From Treponema sp. (GTDB lineage: Bacteria; Spirochaetota; Spirochaetia; Treponematales; Breznakiellaceae): 10,910 nucleotides of DNA. The stretch spans positions 1 to 10,910 of the forward strand of contig JAIRXT010000071.1 in assembly GCA_031268125.1 (NCBI GenBank). Direction: 5' to 3'. Below are positions 1-5,922 of the stretch, piece after piece (position 1 is the stretch's first letter; the number at the start of each line of letters is the position of its first letter). The notes under the pieces are model-generated. The model was given only the letters and a program-made list of their open reading frames with translations, made no database searches and was not told the DNA's origin. A program made the position numbers and the translations under genes.

Positions 1-2
1 AT

Positions 3-1070
3 GTACCAAACCCTTTTCTATTCCGGGGGCCCGGCAGTTCTTTACCCCCCCCCCCCCCCCCCCCAGGGCGAAAGCGTTTACTTTCCGAACATGAAAAAAA
101 TGCTTATGCGGTAATAAATAATGATGAAAATATACGGTTAAACAGTTCATCAGGAGGAATATTTAGCCTGCTGGCCGAAGAAACGATAAAAGAAAACGGC
201 ATTGTTTTTGGGGTTCAATTTTCTGAAGATTTTTCGGTGGAACATGGATATACCGATAACGTGAAGGGGATAGAAAAATTTCGCGGATCAAAATATGTCC
301 AAAGCAGGACAGGCGAAGCATATAAAAAATGTAAAATATTTCTGGAAGAAGGCAGACAGGTTTTATTTTCCGGAGTACCATGCCAAATAAGCGGATTAAA
401 AACATTTTTGGGAATGGAATATCGTAATTTACTGAGCGTTGATTTAATATGTAAGGGCGTTCCGTCACCAAAAGTATGGGAAAAATATTTAGACTATATA
501 AAAACAAAGTACAAATCGGAAATAGAAGGAATAAGCTTTCGATGCAAATATTACGGATGGTATAAAAAATCAATAGAAATAAAATTTAAAAATGGAAAAG
601 TGTATAGGGCGCTAAACGGAAAAGACGCCTATATGAAGATGTTTGGGAATTCAATCAACCTAAGACCGTCATGTTATCAGTGTAAATATAAAACACTGGA
701 AAGAGAAGCGGATATAACGATAGCGGATTTTTGGGGGATACATGAAATATGCCCTGAAATGTATGATGAAAAAGGGACATCACTGGTTATCGTGCATACG
801 GAAAAAGGAGAAAAAGCATTTAATAATATAAAAGAAAAAACCAGAATAAAGAAAGTGAAAATAGAGGACGCAATAAAATACAATCAGAATATAATAAAAT
901 CGGTAAAAGAACCGGATAAACGGAAATTATTCTTTGAAAAATTGGAAAAGATGCCGGTTGAAAAACTGGTAAAAAAGTATGTCGATGATCCCCTCATAAT
1001 AAGAGGCTATAGGTTTGGGAAGCGGTGTATAGGGAAAATAAAACGGCTGATTGTAAAACACGGGCACTAA
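3..1070 (+). CDS. Coenzyme F420 hydrogenase/dehydrogenase beta-subunit family protein, 5'-truncated
   Basis: The frame is open from the left edge, but family-like sequence begins only after the C tract, around 102-158 (AYAVINNDENIRLNSSSGG). It continues with GSKYVQS, the conserved VPCQ motif (375-386), DLICKGVPSPKVW, and a C-x2-C pair (672-683) followed by ADITIADFWG. This order is typical of the FrhB/FpoF-like N- and C-terminal domains (PF04422/PF04432), flavin and iron-sulfur oxidoreductases often found in polysaccharide loci. The N-terminal ferredoxin-like [4Fe-4S] part usual in bacterial members is absent. The residues before the family match, including a poly-proline stretch read from the C tract, look unrelated. 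GTG at 237 is only an internal start, because conserved sequence lies upstream of it. The gene is rich in AAA and ATA codons, unlike everything downstream, which suggests transfer. It is either a broken or phase-variable gene or an assembly junction. The substrate is unknown. Confidence 0.72.
   Translation, partial: VPNPFLFRGPGSSLPPPPPPPGRKRLLSEHEKNAYAVINNDENIRLNSSSGGIFSLLAEETIKENGIVFGVQFSEDFSVEHGYTDNVKGIEKFRGSKYVQSRTGEAYKKCKIFLEEGRQVLFSGVPCQISGLKTFLGMEYRNLLSVDLICKGVPSPKVWEKYLDYIKTKYKSEIEGISFRCKYYGWYKKSIEIKFKNGKVYRALNGKDAYMKMFGNSINLRPSCYQCKYKTLEREADITIADFWGIHEICPEMYDEKGTSLVIVHTEKGEKAFNNIKEKTRIKKVKIEDAIKYNQNIIKSVKEPDKRKLFFEKLEKMPVEKLVKKYVDDPLIIRGYRFGKRCIGKIKRLIVKHGH
45..64. repeat. Poly-C homopolymer tract (20 C)
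   Basis: Twenty consecutive C separate a GC-rich 44-nt stretch from the AT-rich F420-type gene. The downstream coding frame reads the tract as prolines. An ATG at position 1 reads through the tract in another frame and stops at 112-114. A tract of 18 or 21 C would join that ATG to the downstream frame. It may be a slippage (phase-variation) site or an assembly artefact. Confidence 0.9.
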
Positions 1071-1087
1071 CACTCCTCCGCGTAATA

Positions 1088-1124
1088 AAAACGCCGCTAT
1101 GAGGCCCTGCCCCTTGTGCGTTTT
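1088..1124 (+). terminator. Possible hairpin downstream of the F420-type gene
   Basis: AAAACGC (1088-1094) can pair with GCGTTTT (1118-1124) around a 23-nt loop, 18 nt after the stop codon. The A-rich left arm and T-rich right arm resemble a weak bidirectional terminator, but the loop is large and the T run short. Confidence 0.25.
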
Positions 1125-1142
1125 GGCCTTTCCTGCTAGGTT

Positions 1143-1190
1143 TTATTAAACGGATTATGAAGGGTTATAACAACTACGGGATTTTTTTTA
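1143..1190 (+). promoter_or_regulatory. Candidate pyrBI promoter with initially transcribed T tract
   Basis: TATAAC (1166-1171) matches the -10 consensus at five of six positions. The -35 at 17-bp spacing is poor (TTATTA, 1143-1148). The predicted start point falls on GGGA (1178-1181), immediately followed by eight T (1182-1189). A GATTTTTTTT start resembles that of E. coli upp and codBA, where UTP-dependent reiterative transcription at such T runs controls expression. The promoter is inferred and other start sites are possible. Confidence 0.4.
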
Positions 1191-1191
1191 A

Positions 1192-1299
1192 TTGCAGCGG
1201 ACGGGGTTCCGGGCAGAACTGGTCCGGGGCAGTACATTTGTTATTTTTTGGGAAAGCCGCCTTTGGGCGGCTTTTTTTATGCACAAGGAGGAACGATGA
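1192..1299 (+). CDS. Candidate pyrL-like leader peptide (35 aa)
   Basis: A frame opens at TTG (1192), directly after a TAA in the same frame, and runs 35 codons to a TGA at 1297-1299 that overlaps the pyrB start codon as ATGA. It crosses the hairpin, the T-rich stretch and the terminator, and encodes TFVIFW then ESRLWAAFF near its end. This is how the E. coli pyrBI leader peptide is laid out: a ribosome following RNA polymerase closely prevents the terminator hairpin from forming when UTP is scarce. No Shine-Dalgarno precedes the TTG, so translation would have to begin close to the mRNA 5' end. A second frame opens at ATG 1157 and also crosses the terminator, ending at 1342, but it begins upstream of the predicted transcription start. 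The peptide may not be made. The layout is visible and the function is inferred. Confidence 0.3.
   Translation: MQRTGFRAELVRGSTFVIFWESRLWAAFFMHKEER
1198..1249 (+). promoter_or_regulatory. Leader hairpin and T-rich pause region before the attenuator
   Basis: CGGAC (1198-1202) pairs with GTCCG (1222-1226), with GTTC (1206-1209) and GAAC (1216-1219) nested inside. About 10 nt later lies a T-rich stretch (1237-1249, ending in six T). A hairpin followed by a U-rich stretch where polymerase slows when UTP is low is the pausing arrangement of the E. coli pyrBI leader. No good match to the PyrR binding loop was seen. Confidence 0.4.
1253..1278 (+). terminator. Intrinsic terminator / attenuator of pyrBI
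   Basis: AAAGCCGCC (1253-1261) and GGCGGCTTT (1266-1274) form a 9-bp perfect stem around TTTG, and the T run continues to 1278. It lies only 6 nt before the AAGGAGG ribosome binding site (1285-1291) of pyrB. A terminator in this position and orientation, inside the leader, indicates transcription attenuation of the operon. A terminator of the upstream gene alone is less likely, because that gene ended about 180 nt earlier. Confidence 0.8.
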
Positions 1300-2243
1300 T
1301 CGAAGGCCGGTCTCTGGTGGAACCGGGGGATTTTACCCTTGAGGAGATGGAGGATCTTTTTAATCTGGCGGAGCGGATTGAAGGGGACAGGGGCTTTCTC
1401 CGGGAAAGCTGCCGGGGGAAGGTGCTGGCCGTCATTTTCTTTGAGCCCAGTACCCGGACCCGCCTTTCCTTTGAGGCAGCGATGCTGCGGCTGGGGGGGA
1501 GCTGTCTGGGTTTTGCGGAACCGGGGTCCAGCTCTGCCGCCAAGGGGGAAAGCCTGGCGGATACGGTGCGGACCGTGGCCTGCTATGCGGACCTTATTGT
1601 CATGCGGAACCCCAAGGAGGGGGCGGCCCTTCTGGCTTCCCGCTACGCCGATGTGCCGGTAATCAACGCCGGGGACGGCGGCCACCATCATCCAACCCAG
1701 ACCTTGACGGACCTTTTGACCATCCGGCGGCTGCGGGGGGCGGGCAGGAGTCTTAACGATGCGGTGCAGGGCCTGACGGTGGGATTTTGCGGGGACCTGA
1801 AATTCGGCCGCACGGTTCACTCCCTGGCAAAGGCCCTGGCCCGCTATAAAAACCTAAACATGGTTTTTATCTCCCCCAACGAACTGAAGGTTCCCGGGTA
1901 CATTACCCGGCTCCTGGAACAGCAGGGTATTCCCTACCGGGAGACGGCGAATTTTGAAGAGGCCATGCCCAGCCTGGACGTGTTGTACATGACCAGGGTA
2001 CAGCGGGAACGTTTTTTTAACGAGGAGGATTATATCCGCCTTAAAGATACCTATGTACTAAGTCCCGATAAGCTTGAGGGGGCCAGGAAGGACCTTATCA
2101 TCCTCCACCCCCTGCCCCGGGTCAACGAAATATCCGTTGAGGTGGATGCGGATCCCCGGGCGGCGTACTTTAAGCAGGCCAAGTACGGCATGTATGTCAG
2201 AATGGCCCTGATTTCCGGCGTTTTGGGGGTGGATCATGCTTAA
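1296..2243 (+). CDS. pyrB: Aspartate carbamoyltransferase catalytic chain (PyrB)
   Basis: Cytoplasmic enzyme joining carbamoyl phosphate and L-aspartate to N-carbamoyl-L-aspartate, the committed step of pyrimidine synthesis. The 315-residue product has the usual length. Visible motifs are FFEPSTRTR, with the carbamoyl-phosphate loop STRTR at residues 52-56; the 80s loop SSSAAKGESLADT with Lys83; HPTQTLTD (132-139); GDLKFGRTVHSL; MTRVQRERF; and HPLPR (271-275) of the aspartate-binding loop. ATG 1296 is chosen because AAGGAGG (1285-1291) sits 4 nt before it; the in-frame TTG at 1248 lies upstream of the terminator hairpin. The stop overlaps the pyrI start by 8 nt, so the two chains are co-translated and should form the class B (E. 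coli-type) c6r6 holoenzyme. The leader terminator suggests attenuation by pyrimidine supply. The family call is secure. Confidence 0.97.
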   Translation: MIEGRSLVEPGDFTLEEMEDLFNLAERIEGDRGFLRESCRGKVLAVIFFEPSTRTRLSFEAAMLRLGGSCLGFAEPGSSSAAKGESLADTVRTVACYADLIVMRNPKEGAALLASRYADVPVINAGDGGHHHPTQTLTDLLTIRRLRGAGRSLNDAVQGLTVGFCGDLKFGRTVHSLAKALARYKNLNMVFISPNELKVPGYITRLLEQQGIPYRETANFEEAMPSLDVLYMTRVQRERFFNEEDYIRLKDTYVLSPDKLEGARKDLIILHPLPRVNEISVEVDADPRAAYFKQAKYGMYVRMALISGVLGVDHA

Positions 2244-2670
2244 CATTGACCAGATAAAAAACGGCATCGTCATCGATCATATCAAGGCGGGGCTGGGAAT
2301 AAAAATATTCAACTGGCTGGGCCTGGACAGGGCCCCCTACGGAGTGGCTTTTGTGGTAAACGCCAATTCCAGGGAGATGAAAAAAAAGGACATTATCAAG
2401 ATCGATAACACGATCAGCATTAATTTTGATGTTCTGGGCCTTATCGATCCCAACATTACGGTGAACGTTATTGAAAACGAAGTGATCACCAGAAAGATCA
2501 AGCTTAAGCTTCCTGAACGGGTAGAAAACGTGCTGATCTGCAAAAACCCCCGGTGTATCACCTCTACGGAACATTACGTTCCCCATATTTTCCACCTGGA
2601 AAACCCCCGGCAGCGGACTTACCGCTGCGAATACTGCGATGAGGTTACGTCCGCGGGGGACTTCCGCTGA
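2236..2670 (+). CDS. pyrI: Aspartate carbamoyltransferase regulatory chain (PyrI)
   Basis: Regulatory subunit that binds nucleotide effectors (CTP/UTP inhibit, ATP activates in known members) and bridges PyrB trimers. The product is 144 residues. The N-terminal allosteric domain shows IKNGIVIDHIKAG (residues 7-19) and MKKKDIIKIDN (48-58), matching the effector-site Asp and Lys segments of E. coli PyrI. The C-terminal zinc domain has four cysteines spaced C-x4-C (102, 107) and C-x2-C (131, 134), after the LPERVENVLIC hinge. It starts inside the last codons of pyrB (ATG 2236), so it is probably translationally coupled at a fixed ratio. A separate PyrI indicates allosteric feedback at the enzyme, in addition to the proposed transcriptional control in the leader. 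Confidence 0.97.
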   Translation: MLNIDQIKNGIVIDHIKAGLGIKIFNWLGLDRAPYGVAFVVNANSREMKKKDIIKIDNTISINFDVLGLIDPNITVNVIENEVITRKIKLKLPERVENVLICKNPRCITSTEHYVPHIFHLENPRQRTYRCEYCDEVTSAGDFR

Positions 2671-2682
2671 AACAGCCCGAAC

Positions 2683-2709
2683 CGCCCAAAGGGCGCTCCT
2701 TGTTTTTTG
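2683..2709 (+). terminator. Weak terminator after pyrI
   Basis: CGCCC (2683-2687), loop AAA and GGCGC-type right arm GGGCG (2691-2695) form a short hairpin 12 nt after the pyrI stop. CTCCT and then a T-rich run (2700-2709) follow. The gap before the T run makes it a modest intrinsic terminator. It lies between convergent genes. Confidence 0.45.
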
Positions 2710-2729
2710 TGCTTGCCTGCCCGCAACCG

Positions 2730-3515
2730 CTACAGCTCAAAAAATTCATGCAGGAACAGGGCCGCCGCCTGGGCTACGTTCAGGCTTTCGATGTTTCCGG
2801 TGCCGGGGATTCTGACCAGGGCGGAGCATTGTTCTTTTACCGCCGCGGGCAGCCCCGTTTCCTCGTTCCCCACGACAAGGGCAATGCCGGGACGGCCTTT
2901 AACGCCCAGCGCGGCCCCCCGGTCTTCGATAAGGCCCCCCAGGTCCCGGATACGCAGACGGGCCCGGGGTTCCGCCCCAATGGTAACGATCCGCCGCGAT
3001 GCGGCCCGGAGGAAGGCGGCGGTACTTTTTACGGTTCTAAAATTAACGTACTCCATGCCTCCTTCGGCAATCCGGTAGGCGCTGGTGCTAAGGCGGGCGT
3101 TCTGATCCTCCCCGCTTAAAACCACAAAATGGGCATCAAAAAACGCGGCGGCCCGGACAATGGCCCCCAGGTTGTGATCATTCCCCACCGAGTGGAGGAT
3201 AAGGCCGGTTTTCCGCTCTGCTGCCCAAAGTTCCAAATCGGCTTCCGCGGCCCCCGGCACGGCGGGCTCCTCCACCATCGCCACTACCCCCTGGTGGTGG
3301 CTGCTCTGACAGAGCCGTTCAAGCTCCTCGTCTTCGCAGATTTTATAGGGGTACTTTTTTTCCGCCAGGTATTTGCATATCCGGGGAAAAACCTTAAGCC
3401 GGTCTTCGCGCAGGAAAAAACGGTTGATCTGTTCGGGATGATGTTCCCCCAGGGCCAGAACGGCGTTAACGCCGCAGACCGCAAGCTCATTGGTAAGACG
3501 GTTTCGCACGCTCAA
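2730..3515 (-). CDS. TrmH/SpoU-family RNA 2'-O-methyltransferase
   Basis: SPOUT-class methyltransferase expected to transfer a methyl group from S-adenosylmethionine to a ribose 2'-OH of rRNA or tRNA. Residues 10-80 resemble the SpoU substrate-binding domain (GVNAVLALGE). The catalytic domain shows motif 1 NDHNLGAIVR (112-121) with the conserved Asn and Arg, motif 2 LVVGNEETGL (213-222), and motif 3 VRIPGTGNIESLNVAQAAAL (234-253), which forms the trefoil knot. The longest frame starts at TTG 3515 without a ribosome binding site. The GTG two codons later (3509) lies 6 nt after a good -10 box and is the likelier start, on a leaderless mRNA. The specific target (as in RlmB, TrmH or TsnR) cannot be read from sequence alone. 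It is convergent with pyrI and divergent from the oxidoreductase gene. Confidence 0.92.
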   Translation of the reverse strand: MSVRNRLTNELAVCGVNAVLALGEHHPEQINRFFLREDRLKVFPRICKYLAEKKYPYKICEDEELERLCQSSHHQGVVAMVEEPAVPGAAEADLELWAAERKTGLILHSVGNDHNLGAIVRAAAFFDAHFVVLSGEDQNARLSTSAYRIAEGGMEYVNFRTVKSTAAFLRAASRRIVTIGAEPRARLRIRDLGGLIEDRGAALGVKGRPGIALVVGNEETGLPAAVKEQCSALVRIPGTGNIESLNVAQAAALFLHEFFEL

Positions 3516-3530
3516 AATATAACATATAAT
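3503..3530 (+). promoter_or_regulatory. Candidate promoter of the Gfo/Idh/MocA gene
   Basis: TATAAT (3525-3530) is a perfect -10 hexamer, with TTCGCA (3503-3508, four of six) 16 bp upstream. The predicted start near 3537 gives a leader of about 39 nt containing the ribosome binding site. The -35 lies inside the start of the divergent methyltransferase gene. Confidence 0.5.
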
Positions 3531-3544
3531 GAACTAGCAATGAA
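3516..3544 (-). promoter_or_regulatory. Candidate promoter of the TrmH-family gene
   Basis: On the minus strand TTCATT (3544-3539) and TATATT (3521-3516, five of six) are 17 bp apart. The predicted start falls at about 3509, the first base of a GTG in the gene's reading frame. The box overlaps the opposing promoter at 3503-3530. Confidence 0.45.
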
Positions 3545-3575
3545 CGGGTAAACCCCGAATTCCGAGGAGGAATGT

Positions 3576-4655
3576 ATGGCTAACAAGCTAAAATACGGTA
3601 TCGTTGGATGCGGCGGAATAGCGAATCAGAAGCACCTGCCGGCTATCAAAAATCTTGAAGGCGCGGAAGCCGCCGCCTTTTGCGACATTATCGGCGAGCG
3701 GGCGGAAAAGGCAAACAGTGAGTATGCCGGGGGAAAGGGAAAGGTCTTTACCGATTACCACGAACTCATAAAAGAAGACCTGGATGCGGTTTTTGTGCTT
3801 ACCCCCAATATTTCCCATGCGGAGATTAGCATTGCCGCCTTAAACGCGGGAAAAAACGTGCTCTGCGAAAAACCAATGGCCAAAAATTATGCTGAAGCCC
3901 GGCGTATGATCGAAGCCAGGGACAAAAGCGGCAAACTGCTTACCATCGGCTACCAGAACCGCTACCGGCCGGACAGCCTGTTCCTTAAGGCCGAATGTGA
4001 TGCGGGCACCCTGGGGGATATTTACTTTGCCAAGGCCACGGCCCTGCGCCGCCGGGCGGTCCCCACCTGGGGGGTTTTCCTGGACGAAGAAAAGCAGGGA
4101 GGCGGCCCCCTTATCGACATTGGCACCCATGCCCTGGACCTGACCCTTTTCATGATGAACAACTACGAACCGGCCTACGCGGTAGGTACCACGTATCACA
4201 AACTCAACAATGACCGGGCAACCGGCAACGCCTGGGGAGACTGGGACCCCAAAAAGTTCACCGTAGAAGATTCTGCCTTTGGTTTTATCGTGATGAAAAA
4301 CGGGGCCTCCATTATTCTGCAGTCAAGCTGGGCCCTGAACACCACGGAGGTCCGGGAGGCGGTAACTACCCTCAGCGGAACCAAGGCCGGGGCGGACATG
4401 CCCATTGCCGGGAATTTGGTAATCAACGGGGTTAAACACGGCAGGCAGTACACCCTAAACCCGGCGGAAGGCGGGGCGGCGGCCTTCTACGAGGGAGAGA
4501 CCATAAAAGATACGGACCTGGAAGCCCAGACCTTTGCAAAAGCTATCCGGGGCGAAGGCAAACTCTACGTTTTACCCGAAGAAGCGGCGGTAGTAACCCA
4601 AATTCTGGAGGGGATCTACGATTCCGCCAGGACCGGAAAACCCCATTATTTTTAA
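3576..4655 (+). CDS. Gfo/Idh/MocA-family NAD(P)-dependent oxidoreductase
   Basis: Predicted cytoplasmic dehydrogenase of 359 residues, a normal family length. The N-terminal Rossmann fold shows GIVGCGGIANQKHLPAI (residues 8-24), the dinucleotide-binding glycine motif. It is followed by VFVLTPNISHAEI (72-84) and CEKPMAKNYAEA (97-108), with the EKP motif whose Lys assists catalysis. The C-terminal domain has GGGPLIDIGTHALDLTLFMM (175-194), with the family's catalytic Asp and His. ATG 3576 is preceded by GAGGAGG (3564-3570). Family members oxidise or reduce sugars, polyols and their derivatives; the substrate cannot be assigned here. It appears to have its own promoter, so transcription could continue into alaX 54 nt downstream, although the two are not functionally linked. 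The sugar isomerase at 9934-10671 belongs to a family often paired with such enzymes but is not in the same operon. Confidence 0.94.
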   Translation: MANKLKYGIVGCGGIANQKHLPAIKNLEGAEAAAFCDIIGERAEKANSEYAGGKGKVFTDYHELIKEDLDAVFVLTPNISHAEISIAALNAGKNVLCEKPMAKNYAEARRMIEARDKSGKLLTIGYQNRYRPDSLFLKAECDAGTLGDIYFAKATALRRRAVPTWGVFLDEEKQGGGPLIDIGTHALDLTLFMMNNYEPAYAVGTTYHKLNNDRATGNAWGDWDPKKFTVEDSAFGFIVMKNGASIILQSSWALNTTEVREAVTTLSGTKAGADMPIAGNLVINGVKHGRQYTLNPAEGGAAAFYEGETIKDTDLEAQTFAKAIRGEGKLYVLPEEAAVVTQILEGIYDSARTGKPHYF

Positions 4656-4675
4656 CTGATTTTTTTAACTGAACC

Positions 4676-4699
4676 GGCAGGCCGCCGCGGCAGCCTGCC
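4676..4699 (+). other. Inverted repeat just before the alaX ribosome binding site
   Basis: GGCAGGC (4676-4682) and GCCTGCC (4693-4699) form a 7-bp GC stem with a 10-nt loop, ending 1 nt before AGGAGG (4701-4706). No T run follows, so it is not an intrinsic terminator. It could affect ribosome access or protect the mRNA 5' end. Confidence 0.4.
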
Positions 4700-4709
4700 C
4701 AGGAGGATC

Positions 4710-5915
4710 ATGCAGCGGCTTTACTATGACTACAATTCGGCGGAACCTTTACCGGCGGAGATTCTAGAAGTACGCATCCTGGGGGACCGGGCGGCGGTTC
4801 TGCTGGACAAGACCATTTTCTACCCCGAAGGCGGCGGCCAGGACGCGGACCGGGGCAGCATCAACGGGGTTCCCCTGCTGGATGTAAAAGAATCCGCCGG
4901 CGCCGCGGGGCCGGAGATTCTGCACCTAACAGCGGCCTCCGAAAACCTTAAGCCCGGCCCGGCAACCCTGATCCTGGACAGCCGGCGGCGGCGGGACTTT
5001 ACGGTACAGCACAGCGCCCAGCATCTGCTTTCCGGTACAATACTTCGCCTTACGGGGAAACACACCGTTTCCATGCACCTGGGCGCTGAATTCAACACCA
5101 TCGACGTGGATACCCCGGAGCTTCCCGCGGATACCCTGATCCGGGTTGAAGATGCCGCGGCGGATGCCGTCGAGGCCGATGCGCCCCTGCTGATCCACCT
5201 GTGCCCCCCGGAGGACCTTACCCAGTTTCCCCTGCGCAAGGTCCCTCCCCGGGGGGAAGAGGTAATCCGGGTGGTCGAAATTTCAGGCTATGATTTTTCC
5301 CCCTGCTGCGGAACCCATTGTAAATCTACCGGACAAATAGGAATACTGCGAATCCTGGGATCGGAAAAATATAAAGGCATGACCCGCGTTACCTTTATTG
5401 CCGGCCGCCGGGTCCTTGCGGAAAACCGCGTCCTTAGGCAAAACGGGGAAACTATTTCCCGGCTCCTCAAGGTTCCGGTGGCGGAAACCGGCGCGGGGGT
5501 CCTGGCCCTGCTGGAGCGGAGCGCCGCCCAGGAGCGGGAACTCAAGGCGCTGCAGGAAGCGGCGGCGGAACAAAAAGCCCAGGCCCTGCTTGCCAAGACC
5601 GCTGTGCCCCTCAAAACACCGGCCGGGGCGCCGGTCCGGGAAGGGGCGATTACCGAAACTTACGACAGTAATTTTGACGATATTCTCCGCACCGGCAGGG
5701 CGGCGCAGAAAAAAACTACAGCAATACTGTTGCTTGCTTCCAAAACGGAAAATAAATTCGCCGCCTTCTGTTCCGGCAAAGAAGTGGACTTGCGGCCCCT
5801 GCTCAAGACAGCGATGGAACGGAGGGGCGGCAAAGGCGGCGGAGGCGCCGGTTTTTTTCAGGGGGTGTTTGAATCTTTTACCGCGCTGGAAAGCTTTCTT
5901 TGTGATGTGATATGA
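4710..5915 (+). CDS. alaX: Alanyl-tRNA editing protein, long form (AlaX-L)
   Basis: Free-standing trans-editing enzyme that hydrolyses mischarged Ser-tRNA(Ala) or Gly-tRNA(Ala), homologous to the editing and C-terminal parts of alanyl-tRNA synthetase. In order: an N-terminal beta-barrel with YPEGGGQDADRG (residues 38-49); HSAQHLLSG (101-109), giving the HxxxH zinc ligands His101 and His105; and CCGTHCKSTGQIGIL (199-213), with Cys199 and His203 as further ligands. A coiled-coil-like, Ala/Glu-rich helix follows (about 262-295), then a DHHA1-type C-terminal region with GGKGGGGAGFFQG (373-385). At 401 residues it is the long class, much longer than minimal AlaX. The synthetase's aminoacylation domain is absent, so it is not AlaRS. 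ATG 4710 follows AGGAGG. The next gene begins 7 nt after the stop, implying co-expression. Confidence 0.93.
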   Translation: MQRLYYDYNSAEPLPAEILEVRILGDRAAVLLDKTIFYPEGGGQDADRGSINGVPLLDVKESAGAAGPEILHLTAASENLKPGPATLILDSRRRRDFTVQHSAQHLLSGTILRLTGKHTVSMHLGAEFNTIDVDTPELPADTLIRVEDAAADAVEADAPLLIHLCPPEDLTQFPLRKVPPRGEEVIRVVEISGYDFSPCCGTHCKSTGQIGILRILGSEKYKGMTRVTFIAGRRVLAENRVLRQNGETISRLLKVPVAETGAGVLALLERSAAQERELKALQEAAAEQKAQALLAKTAVPLKTPAGAPVREGAITETYDSNFDDILRTGRAAQKKTTAILLLASKTENKFAAFCSGKEVDLRPLLKTAMERRGGKGGGGAGFFQGVFESFTALESFLCDVI

Positions 5916-5922
5916 TAACATT

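Noticed and set aside
1198..1240. PyrR binding site in the pyrB leader
   Set aside because: The GGTCCGGGG stretch matches only part of the PyrR loop consensus and lacks the GAGGYU part.
1157..1342. 61-residue frame from ATG 1157 as the pyrBI leader peptide
   Set aside because: It begins upstream of the likely transcription start and runs deep into pyrB. The frame 1192-1299 ending ATGA fits a leader better. Kept only as an alternative.
5283..5921. 212-residue minus-strand frame opposite alaX
   Set aside because: Low-complexity shadow of a GC-rich gene with no domain pattern; the AlaX motifs are on the other strand.
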